A stretch of 11,408 nt of DNA from NCBI GenBank assembly GCA_020627645.1, contig JAHDGN010000076.1, positions 1 through 11,408 on the forward strand. Direction: 5' to 3'. The notes beneath the pieces were generated by a model. The model saw nothing but the letters and a program-made list of their open reading frames with translations, was not told the origin of the DNA and did no database searches. How positions within the stretch are numbered: position 1 is the stretch's first letter; the number at the start of each line of letters is the position of its first letter. A program made the translations under genes and the position numbers. This document shows, piece after piece, positions 1 to 5,661 of the stretch. The DNA comes from Akkermansiaceae bacterium (GTDB lineage Bacteria; Verrucomicrobiota; Verrucomicrobiia; Verrucomicrobiales; Akkermansiaceae).

Positions 1-51
1 GGGATCGGCCGCCAGCCACCTCTTTTTTAGCTCATCCTATGGGATGGCTGT

Positions 52-88
52 GAAAACAAAACAAAAGGCGCAGGAAAACCCCGCACCT
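52..88 (-). terminator. Intrinsic terminator after the Gfo/Idh/MocA oxidoreductase gene
   Basis: On the minus strand, about 35 nt past the oxidoreductase stop codon, a 9-bp stem pairs positions 88-80 with 74-66 (AGGTGCGGG with CCTGCGCCT, two G-U pairs). The loop is GTTTT, and a T-rich run (TTTTGTTTTGTTTT type) follows over 65-52. This is the classic layout of a rho-independent terminator and marks the end of the ACT-oxidoreductase transcription unit. Confidence 0.75.
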
Positions 89-122
89 CCAGAATTCAAT
101 ATCTCGATTGAAAGGATGAAAA

Positions 123-1406
123 TTACATCACCTTAAACTGCCCCGGAAGTGGAGCAGGATAAATTCCATCTGCTCCTGCCTTCGGCCCAGGGTTAGCATC
201 CCAACCATAGGTTTCAGGCATGATCGAAAGCCCTTTCTCTAAAGCCTCATCAAACTTAATCTCCTTACCCGAATAGGTCGCCATCCGACCAAGAATAGCC
301 GTCATCGTAGACTTTGCCGTGTAATACGCGTTATTAATGGGCTGATCCTCCCGAATATGGCGATAAAGCTCATTATGTTCATGCTGATAAGGAGAATTTC
401 CATCCTTACGATCAAAACGCCAAACAGTCTTTCCTTTTGAATCAACAATACGCCCGGGATAAGCCTTACCTCCCTGGCAACCAATCACTTCGGTTACACG
501 ATTCAAGGCATTCGGCTGATGTCGACATTGTGAGTTCATCACAGTCCCATCCTCAAAGGTAAATTCCACATAGTGGTGATCGTAAATTTCACCAAAATTC
601 TCTCCAATTCTCACCTGCCGTCCCCCCATCCCCTGAGCCTTCACCGGGAAACCATTTTTAAACCAGTTCATCACATCAATATTGTGAACATGCTGCTCAA
701 CAATATGATCCCCACAAAGCCAGTTGAAGTAATACCAGTTCCTCATCTGATATTCCATTTCCGTCATTCCTGGTGCACGGTTCCGAACCCAGACCCCACG
801 ACTGTTCCAATAAACTTGGCCATAATTAATCTCTCCCACAATCCCCTCATTAATCTTCTCCAAAGTCTGGATATACTTGTTTTCATAACGACGCTGTAAT
901 CCACAAACCACCTTCAACTTCTTCTCATCCGCCTTCTTAGCTGCAGCCAAAACTTTCCGAATTCCAGGAGCATCAACCGCAACAGGCTTCTCCATGAACA
1001 CATGCTTACCCTGCTCCACCGCATACTCGAAATGCTCCGGACGAAACCCCGGAGTTGAGGTCAACAACACCACATCTGCCGCATCAATCGCTCCACGATA
1101 CCCATCAAACCCAACAAAAATACGGTCCGCAGGAACATCTACCTTGTCTCCATTCCGCTCCTTCAACCCCTTCACCGCTCCTTCCGCCTGATCCCGAAAA
1201 GCATCCGCAACCGCGACGATCTTCGTCCCCCCTGAGTTCAAACTCTGCTGTGCCGCTCCTCGCCCACGGCCTCCACACCCAATCACTGCCACTTTCAACT
1301 CATCACTGCCACCTGCTTGGGCAAATCCCGCAATCGGCATTGCCGCCGCTGCCGCCGCCCCCGTCTTCAAAAAAGCTCTTCTGTCGGTATTCTGAATATC
1401 GCTCAT
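123..1406 (-). CDS. Tat-exported Gfo/Idh/MocA family oxidoreductase
   Basis: A 427-aa NAD(P)-dependent oxidoreductase of the Gfo/Idh/MocA family, which typically oxidises or epimerises sugars, inositols or their derivatives. Residues 8-16 (DRRAFLKTG) form a twin-arginine motif followed by an Ala-rich hydrophobic stretch ending near FAQA (27-30), so the folded, cofactor-loaded enzyme is predicted to reach the periplasm. The Rossmann domain begins at residue 38 with VAVIGCGGRGRG (39-50). The family EKP motif is at 139-141, and the segment GDHIVEQHVHNID (232-244) holds the histidines and aspartate expected at the substrate site of the C-terminal domain. The ATG at 1406 is right because the Tat motif follows at once. 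It lies 31 bp downstream of the ACT-domain gene on the same strand and is probably cotranscribed with it. The substrate cannot be told from sequence. Confidence 0.92.
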   Translation of the reverse strand: MSDIQNTDRRAFLKTGAAAAAAMPIAGFAQAGGSDELKVAVIGCGGRGRGAAQQSLNSGGTKIVAVADAFRDQAEGAVKGLKERNGDKVDVPADRIFVGFDGYRGAIDAADVVLLTSTPGFRPEHFEYAVEQGKHVFMEKPVAVDAPGIRKVLAAAKKADEKKLKVVCGLQRRYENKYIQTLEKINEGIVGEINYGQVYWNSRGVWVRNRAPGMTEMEYQMRNWYYFNWLCGDHIVEQHVHNIDVMNWFKNGFPVKAQGMGGRQVRIGENFGEIYDHHYVEFTFEDGTVMNSQCRHQPNALNRVTEVIGCQGGKAYPGRIVDSKGKTVWRFDRKDGNSPYQHEHNELYRHIREDQPINNAYYTAKSTMTAILGRMATYSGKEIKFDEALEKGLSIMPETYGWDANPGPKAGADGIYPAPLPGQFKVM

Positions 1407-1437
1407 CGACTCTATTTACGAAAAAAAAGCCCAATGT

Positions 1438-1899
1438 CTAACGAAGAAGTTCATCTTCATAAACAACTGACATCCCAGCCTGATTCAAAACCGATGCCCC
1501 AAACTCAATATCCTCCAAAAACATTGCCAATAACGCCTGCCCCTGATGCTGAACCATCAACGGAAAAGCATAGTGCAAATTCGTCTCTGCTTCATTTAGA
1601 GCTGTAACACTACGATTCAAATCCACCCCACACTCCTTCATCACAACGACAACCAATTCTGACAAAGTATACGGAATTCCCTGCTCCATAAACAGCTCCT
1701 CAGCCGAATCGGGATCGCTAAATACCAAACGCGAAATCGTCGCCTCACTTGCATCTTGAATACTCAACCCAATCACCTCAACCTTCCTACTACTCAACAA
1801 TTTCAACAAGGACGCAAAGGCACCAACCCGATTCGGCAACATGACCGAAAATTGACGCACAAAATCCCGACGCTTCCTCACTTCTTCACTAGCCGTCAT
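1438..1899 (-). CDS. Tandem ACT-domain protein, probable amino-acid-sensing regulator
   Basis: A 153-aa cytoplasmic protein made only of two ACT-like units, with no catalytic domain. The first (about residues 15-87) opens with FSVMLPNRVGAFASLLKLL, the typical ACT strand-loop-helix in which the loop Asn and Gly help form a ligand site. The second (about 88-152) has the matching pattern, with NRSVTALNEAETNLHYAFPLM and a closing helix. Stand-alone double-ACT proteins of this size usually bind an amino acid and regulate a partner enzyme; which ligand or partner is unknown here. It is the first gene of a two-gene minus-strand unit with the downstream oxidoreductase (31-bp gap). It is divergent from tcdA across a short spacer. 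The ATG at 1899 has no Shine-Dalgarno sequence in front of it. Confidence 0.8.
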   Translation of the reverse strand: MTASEEVRKRRDFVRQFSVMLPNRVGAFASLLKLLSSRKVEVIGLSIQDASEATISRLVFSDPDSAEELFMEQGIPYTLSELVVVVMKECGVDLNRSVTALNEAETNLHYAFPLMVQHQGQALLAMFLEDIEFGASVLNQAGMSVVYEDELLR

Positions 1900-1921
1900 A
1901 AGAACAACAAAATATTAACAA

Positions 1922-1941
1922 ATTGAAACGAGTTGTTCAAT
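1922..1941. promoter_or_regulatory. Dyad ATTGAA-N8-TTCAAT in the ACT/tcdA divergent spacer
   Basis: Positions 1922-1927 and 1936-1941 are a perfect 6-bp inverted repeat with an 8-bp spacer. It sits between the divergent starts of the ACT gene (1899) and tcdA (ATG at 1959). It could be a small operator, but 6-bp dyads in AT-rich spacers also arise by chance. It would fall inside the coding region if the alternative TTG start of tcdA at 1923 were used. Confidence 0.2.
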
Positions 1942-1958
1942 CTGCTTCTAACATTTCC

Positions 1959-2765
1959 ATGAATGACCAATTCTTACAACGGTTTGGCGGCATCGCCCGA
2001 CTCTACGGTCAAAATGCCCTCGAAAACTTCTCTCAATCAAACATTGCGATCGTTGGACTAGGCGGAGTCGGCTCCTGGGCCGCAGAAGCACTGGCACGCT
2101 CCGGTATCGGCACCCTTACCCTAATCGACCTCGACGACCTCTGTATTACCAACACCAATCGTCAGATTCACGCCACTTCGGAAACCATCGGCCAGCCAAA
2201 GGCCAGCACCCTCGCCCAACGTATCAAACTCATCAACCCAGACGCCAAAACCATCATTCACCAAGCTTTCTACACCGAAAAAAATTCGCTCGAGCTCCTC
2301 AGCCCTCGTCCTGACCTCGTGATCGATGCCATCGATGCTATCCGCCCCAAATGCCACCTCCTAAACACCTGCTGCCAACTCCAAATCCCCGTGATTGCCA
2401 GCGGAGGAGCCGGAGGGCGAATCGACCCCACCCAGATTCAAATCGATGACCTCGCGAAAACCCACGGAGACGCCCTCCTTCTCTCCGTCCGCAAACGCCT
2501 CCGCTCAGAATACCAATTTCCAAAAGCTCCCGAACGAAACCAAAAATTCACAAAACACCACAAATTTCACCTCCCAGCCGTTTTCTCACCCGAACAACCA
2601 AAATTCCCCACCTGCGACGGACAAACCTCAACTCAACGCCCCCCAGAAATGATCGGAGCCATCAAGTGTGACTCCGGATACGGAGCGGCAACTCACCTGA
2701 CCGCAACTTTTGGCAACCTCCTCGCCGGGTGGGCTCTCAACCAACTCACCACTCCCACCAAATAA
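1959..2765 (+). CDS. tcdA: tRNA threonylcarbamoyladenosine dehydratase TcdA (ThiF/MoeB-type E1-like)
   Basis: A 268-aa E1-like enzyme that uses ATP to cyclise t6A37 of ANN-decoding tRNAs to ct6A. It is recognisable end to end as TcdA (CsdL/YgdL): N-terminal RFGGIARLYG (8-17), nucleotide-binding GLGGVGSWAAEALARSGIG (33-51), acidic LIDLDDLCITNTNRQIHA (55-72), VIDAIDAIRPK (121-131), and GGAGGRIDPTQIQ (149-161) followed by DDLAKT. The C-terminal part after about residue 180 diverges: it is Lys/Pro/Gln-rich before the conserved SGYGAATHLTATFG. A TTG at 1923 would add 12 residues. The ATG at 1959 is preferred because it gives 268 aa, the length of the E. coli protein as I recall it, with homology from the first residues. 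The gene converges on bL36. Confidence 0.93.
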   Translation: MNDQFLQRFGGIARLYGQNALENFSQSNIAIVGLGGVGSWAAEALARSGIGTLTLIDLDDLCITNTNRQIHATSETIGQPKASTLAQRIKLINPDAKTIIHQAFYTEKNSLELLSPRPDLVIDAIDAIRPKCHLLNTCCQLQIPVIASGGAGGRIDPTQIQIDDLAKTHGDALLLSVRKRLRSEYQFPKAPERNQKFTKHHKFHLPAVFSPEQPKFPTCDGQTSTQRPPEMIGAIKCDSGYGAATHLTATFGNLLAGWALNQLTTPTK

Positions 2766-2790
2766 AAGAGCCCGCGACAATGGCGAGCTT
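2761..2790 (-). terminator. Intrinsic terminator of the bL36 gene
   Basis: Reading the minus strand, AGCTCGC (2790-2784) pairs with GCGGGCT (2776-2770), a 7-bp stem with one mismatch and a 7-nt loop. It is followed by CTTTTATTT (2769-2761). It lies about 28 nt past the bL36 stop and overlaps the tcdA stop codon on the other strand, as is common between tightly convergent genes. Confidence 0.6.
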
Positions 2791-2817
2791 CTCTCAAAAC
2801 AAAAGCGAGAAAACAGT

Positions 2818-2982
2818 CTAGTTCACCCCTTTCTTGGACATCTTCGTTCCCTTAGTGGTCCCTTGACGAGCCTTGAAACGAGGGTTTGTCTTATTAATGA
2901 CGTAAAGAGTCCCCTTGCGCTTAACGACCTGACAGTCAGCGTGACGACGTTTTGCAGAGGCGAGAGATGATAAAACTTTCAT
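2818..2982 (-). CDS. rpmJ: Ribosomal protein bL36, zinc-site-less (C-minus) form
   Basis: A 54-aa basic protein of the large ribosomal subunit. The sequence begins MKVLSSLASAKRRHADCQ and continues through KRKGTLYVINKTNPRFKARQG, which matches the bL36 family very closely. In canonical bL36 three Cys and one His bind zinc. Here only one Cys (17) remains, and the position of the VIC cysteine is Asn (30), so it is the zinc-independent C-minus type (YkgO-like). It is longer than the usual 38-46 aa, with a basic C-terminal tail of about 13 residues (41-54, Lys/Thr/Gly-rich). The gene is short and easily missed. It has its own terminator and a leader that can form alternative hairpins. No Shine-Dalgarno sequence is visible. 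Whether a zinc-binding copy exists elsewhere in the genome cannot be seen. Confidence 0.93.
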   Translation of the reverse strand: MKVLSSLASAKRRHADCQVVKRKGTLYVINKTNPRFKARQGTTKGTKMSKKGVN

Positions 2983-2997
2983 AAGACCGAAATACTG

Positions 2998-3060
2998 GAG
3001 GGCGGAGACTACTCGCCATCAACCTCGTGTAAAGACATTTCCCTAAAAAGATTCGCCCTC
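2998..3060 (-). promoter_or_regulatory. Structured leader of bL36 with two competing hairpins
   Basis: Upstream of bL36 on the minus strand, GAGGGCG (3060-3054) is perfectly complementary to CGCCCTC (3004-2998). A second, local hairpin pairs GGCGAG (about 3017-3012) with CTCCGCC (3007-3001), with one bulged base. Both use the same CGCC at 3004-3001, so they exclude each other. This may be a regulatory leader of a ribosomal protein gene, or simply GC-rich spacer. No terminator-like T run follows either hairpin before the start codon. Confidence 0.3.
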
Positions 3061-3085
3061 ATGCAGTCACCTTCTCACCATCACA

Positions 3086-3883
3086 TCAGACACATGGACG
3101 AAGATTGCCAATATGAGTCAGAATCAAAAATGCCCCTCCAATCGTCGTTAAAATGCTCGCCAAGGGAATATTCAACGTCATTCCTCCCCCTTCAACCCTC
3201 TGAACCGAAGGACAACACCCATCCACCTCACACCCTGACTGGCCCGTGTCTCCCTCCCCTGCCACCAACACCACATCCGATTCACACTCGTCGCTTGAAC
3301 ATTCGTCAGACTCGGTTGCCTCCTTTCCCTCGGAATCACAACCACCTTGAGCACAAACCACCCCATCATCCTCAGTGCACCTTTCACACACTACTTCCTC
3401 GTCATCCAAAGATTCACAGGAATTTTCAGAACAATTTCCACACTCAGATCCCTCTTCCTTCACCTCAGAAACCACCTCTTCATCGCTCGCGATCACCCCA
3501 CTCTGCCCCCCTCCGCTTCCCCAAAGAGTAATCTTCTGAGAGTAGCTCTCTACTCCCTCCACATAAGGTGCAGCTGCTCCGATGAGCACAAAGAAAATAC
3601 CAACCGCTCCAGTCACCAAAATCCAACGCCTTCCATGCTTGCGATACCCTTTCATCACCATCCAAATCGCCAATGGAACCACAATCAACGCCATCAACCA
3701 ATGCGAAGCCGGATGAGCCCAAATTTCCCCAAATGACGGAAGCAAAATAAACATAAATGGCGTCAACGCACAGTGAATCGCACACAAAACCGAGGAAAAG
3801 ACACCGACCCGATCTCCCGCCTCCCCCCTAGCATCACCACTCTTCCCACCAAAACCTGGAATTGACTGAATCAAACTCGCCAT
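3086..3883 (-). CDS. MerC-domain membrane protein with Cys/acid-rich insert
   Basis: A 265-aa membrane protein of the MerC (mercury/metal transport-like) family. Residues 32-50 carry VLCAIHCALTPFMFILLPS, the first membrane helix with the CxxxC pair typical of MerC. Further helices lie near 62-78 and 87-106, and a fourth at about 238-258 ends with a THIGNLRPC tail. Between helices three and four is an unusual soluble segment (about 109-233). Its core of roughly 91 residues (134-224) has 12 Cys, about 31 Asp/Glu and only three Lys/Arg, often as CxxC, CxxxxC or CC. Compact MerC proteins lack such an insert, which looks like a metal-binding loop. The GTG at 3889 would add two residues; the ATG at 3883 is chosen. 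It is divergent from ruvB-fur. Function is inferred as metal-ion handling; the metal and direction are unknown. Confidence 0.8.
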   Translation of the reverse strand: MASLIQSIPGFGGKSGDARGEAGDRVGVFSSVLCAIHCALTPFMFILLPSFGEIWAHPASHWLMALIVVPLAIWMVMKGYRKHGRRWILVTGAVGIFFVLIGAAAPYVEGVESYSQKITLWGSGGGQSGVIASDEEVVSEVKEEGSECGNCSENSCESLDDEEVVCERCTEDDGVVCAQGGCDSEGKEATESDECSSDECESDVVLVAGEGDTGQSGCEVDGCCPSVQRVEGGGMTLNIPLASILTTIGGAFLILTHIGNLRPCV

Positions 3884-3913
3884 AACCACGAAGTAACCCC
3901 AATCCGCTTTTTG

Positions 3914-3928
3914 TGCAATTTTTTTGCA
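3914..3928. promoter_or_regulatory. Candidate Fur-superfamily operator, TGCAA-N5-TTGCA
   Basis: Positions 3914-3918 and 3924-3928 form a perfect 5-bp dyad separated by five T. It lies 31 bp upstream of the MerC-family start and 47 bp upstream of ruvB-fur. The pattern GCAA-N5-TTGC resembles the Nur box described in Streptomyces, a Fur-superfamily operator. A Fur-family gene is the second gene of the rightward unit, so local autoregulation is possible. The left half (TGTGCAATT, 3912-3920) recurs as a direct repeat at 3955-3963. Regulation is inference only. Confidence 0.35.
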
Positions 3929-3974
3929 TTAAAAGACTCTTCGTTGAAATTTCATGTGCAATTGAACTCCCTCA

Positions 3975-5021
3975 ATGCTTCAATTCCTCAACCGAATGTC
4001 TGAGTCCTACTTCCAAGAAGCCGTCAACCAACCGGACACCTCCGAAGATCTCACCCTGCGCCCACCCGGATTCGAAGATTTTCACGGGCAAGAAAAAGTG
4101 ACCGAACGCCTCATGCTCATGGTTGCGGCCGCTAAACAACGCGACGACGTCCTCGAACACATCCTCCTCTCCGGCCCTCCCGGCCTAGGTAAAACCACCC
4201 TCGCCAATATCGTCGCAACCGCCGTCGGAACCACCCTTCACACCACCTCTGGCCCCCAAATCGAAAAAGCCGGAGACCTCGCCGGAATCCTCACCAATCT
4301 TCAACGCGGCGACGTCCTCTTTATCGATGAAATCCACCGCCTCCATCCCGCGATCGAAGAATACCTCTATCCCGCAATGGAAGACTTCCGGCTCGATATC
4401 ATCATTGACTCCGGCCCGTCCGCCCGCTCCATCCAACTCCAACTCCCAAAATTCACCCTCGTCGGAGCCACCACACGCTCCGGCATGCTCACCTCCCCAC
4501 TCCGTTCACGCTTTGGCCTCCTTAACCGCCTCGACTATTACACTCGCGAACAACTCGCTCACATCATCGAAAGATCAGCCGCCATTCTAAACCTCGAGAT
4601 CAACCACGACGGAGCCCTCACCATCGCCTCCCGATCTCGCGGCACCCCACGAATTGCCAACAACCTTCTCCGCTGGACCCGCGACTTCGCCCAAGTCAAA
4701 GCCGACGGAAAAATCACCGAACCGACCGCCTCTGCCGCGCTCGAAATGATCGAAATCGACGAAGACGGACTCGATGAAATGGATAAACGAATTCTCGAAT
4801 CCATGATCTACAAATTCAATGGAGGCCCCGTTGGCCTCTCCTCGCTCGCTGTCGCCATCGGAGAAGACGCCGCCACCCTTGAAGAAGTACACGAACCATT
4901 CCTCATCATGCAAGGCTTCGTCAAAAGAACCCAACGTGGCCGCGTCGCCATGCCAGCTGCCTACGAAAAAATCGGCGCCGATCTTCCCACAGACTCATCA
5001 GGACAACAAAACCTCCTCTAA
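3975..5021 (+). CDS. ruvB: Holliday junction branch migration ATPase RuvB
   Basis: A 348-aa AAA+ motor that, as a hexamer with RuvA, drives branch migration of Holliday junctions during recombinational repair. Visible in order: the N-terminal LRPPGFEDFHGQEKV (28-42), Walker A GPPGLGKTT (67-75), Walker B FIDEIHRL (116-123), the RuvB beta-hairpin region IIIDSGPSARSIQLQLPKFTLVGATTR (142-168) with sensor 1, the arginine-finger segment SPLRSRFG (174-181), and a C-terminal winged-helix domain with GLSSLA and EEVHEPFLIMQGF. It is full length. The ATG at 3975 is used; an in-frame ATG at 3996 (MSESYF) is an equally plausible start and gives 341 aa. Neither has a Shine-Dalgarno sequence. The downstream Fur gene begins 5 bp after the stop, so the two are almost surely cotranscribed. 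ruvA and ruvC are not adjacent. Confidence 0.96.
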   Translation: MLQFLNRMSESYFQEAVNQPDTSEDLTLRPPGFEDFHGQEKVTERLMLMVAAAKQRDDVLEHILLSGPPGLGKTTLANIVATAVGTTLHTTSGPQIEKAGDLAGILTNLQRGDVLFIDEIHRLHPAIEEYLYPAMEDFRLDIIIDSGPSARSIQLQLPKFTLVGATTRSGMLTSPLRSRFGLLNRLDYYTREQLAHIIERSAAILNLEINHDGALTIASRSRGTPRIANNLLRWTRDFAQVKADGKITEPTASAALEMIEIDEDGLDEMDKRILESMIYKFNGGPVGLSSLAVAIGEDAATLEEVHEPFLIMQGFVKRTQRGRVAMPAAYEKIGADLPTDSSGQQNLL

Positions 5022-5026
5022 AAAAC

Positions 5027-5455
5027 ATGTCACTCGTCAGTTCTCTTCTACAACAAGCCAAAGACTCAGGCCTTCGCCGCACCAAGGCGCTTGAGGCCCT
5101 TTTCACCTGCCTCACCACCTGCGACCGCCCCATGACTCTCAACGAGTTCACCACCTGCAATCACCTCGCCTCACAATGCGATAAAGCAACCGTCTTCCGC
5201 CTACTCCAAAAACTCTGTGACAAAGGAATGGTCCGCCGCCTCGGCCTCCATGAAAGAGCCGCCTACTTCACCCTCATCTTACCTGATCAACATCGCGACT
5301 ACCTCATCTGCACCGAATGTGGATCGATCGAACCCATCAACGCCCCCTGCCCAGTCCACAAACTCCAAGAAGAAATCCGCAAAGAAACCGGATTCACCAA
5401 CCTCTATCACGAGCTCGAGTTCTTCGGACACTGCCCTAAATGCTCGAAATCCTAA
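5027..5455 (+). CDS. Fur-family metal-dependent transcriptional regulator
   Basis: A 142-aa regulator of the Fur/Zur/PerR superfamily. An N-terminal winged helix-turn-helix covers about residues 12-75, with LRRTKALEALF and the recognition-helix region CDKATVFRLLQKLCDKGMVRRL (51-72). The C-terminal dimerisation and metal-binding domain follows. Two CxxC pairs (C95-C98 in ICTEC and C136-C139 in CPKC) are the structural zinc site. H89 (in QHRDY), H75, E101 or E102, and H128 (in YHEL) are candidate sensory-site ligands. Which metal it senses (Zn, Fe, Mn or Ni) or whether it is a peroxide sensor cannot be decided from these residues; the MerC-family and zinc-free bL36 neighbours would suit Zur. 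It is translationally close to ruvB (5-bp gap). The coding region ends 9 bp before a long palindromic element. Confidence 0.9.
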   Translation: MSLVSSLLQQAKDSGLRRTKALEALFTCLTTCDRPMTLNEFTTCNHLASQCDKATVFRLLQKLCDKGMVRRLGLHERAAYFTLILPDQHRDYLICTECGSIEPINAPCPVHKLQEEIRKETGFTNLYHELEFFGHCPKCSKS

Positions 5456-5464
5456 GAAGAAATC

Positions 5465-5645
5465 TAGCCCGCATTTCTCATAAACTTGACCAGCGAGACG
5501 CAGGATTCCCTTGATCTGGCAAGACTGAGGCCGAAATCGGCGAAGGGGCTGGGTAAACACCCTGCCCGAGCCGATTTCAACGACAACGCCGCCAGATCAA
5601 GGGTAAACCAGTCGCAGCCCAAGGCTTATGAGAAATGCGGGCTAG
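5465..5645. repeat. 181-bp nested palindromic element with 20-bp terminal inverted repeats (MITE- or REP-like)
   Basis: Positions 5465-5484 and 5626-5645 are perfect 20-bp inverted repeats (CTAGCCCGCATTTCTCATAA and its complement). Inside them, 5509-5521 and 5591-5603 form a perfect 13-bp inverted repeat (CCCTTGATCTGGC), 5534-5542 pairs with 5571-5579 (GAAATCGGC), and the centre is GGGCTGGG-TAAACA-CCCTGCCC with one mismatch. The whole unit folds into one long hairpin. It has no coding capacity of note. The CTAG at each outer end is itself palindromic, so it may be either repeat end or a 4-bp target duplication of the YTAR type used by some IS families. It sits in the spacer between convergent fur and sulfatase genes, where it could also end transcription from both sides. 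Family unknown. Confidence 0.8.
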
Positions 5646-5661
5646 CCATATCTGATCGCCC

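Noticed and set aside
29..49. Small hairpin AGC-CATCC-TATG-GGATG-GCT near the left edge
   Set aside because: Short, with a bulge, and no T run on the correct side in either direction; the stronger terminator is at 52-88.
1055..1441. Plus-strand ORF opposite the oxidoreductase N-terminus
   Set aside because: Its sequence is the antisense of the Tat signal and Rossmann region; it has no protein-like features of its own.
3061..3531. A 156-codon plus-strand ORF opposite the MerC-family gene
   Set aside because: It is a Pro/His/Ser-rich shadow of the C-rich strand with no recognisable domain; the minus-strand frame has membrane helices and a MerC domain.
5279..5560. Minus-strand ORF antisense to fur and entering the palindromic element
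   Set aside because: It mirrors the Fur coding sequence and half of a hairpin; no domain or start signal supports it.
5465..5645. Integron attC site
   Set aside because: The element is palindromic, but the typical RYYYAAC and GTTRRRY core sites are not found at its ends, and no gene cassettes or integrase are nearby.
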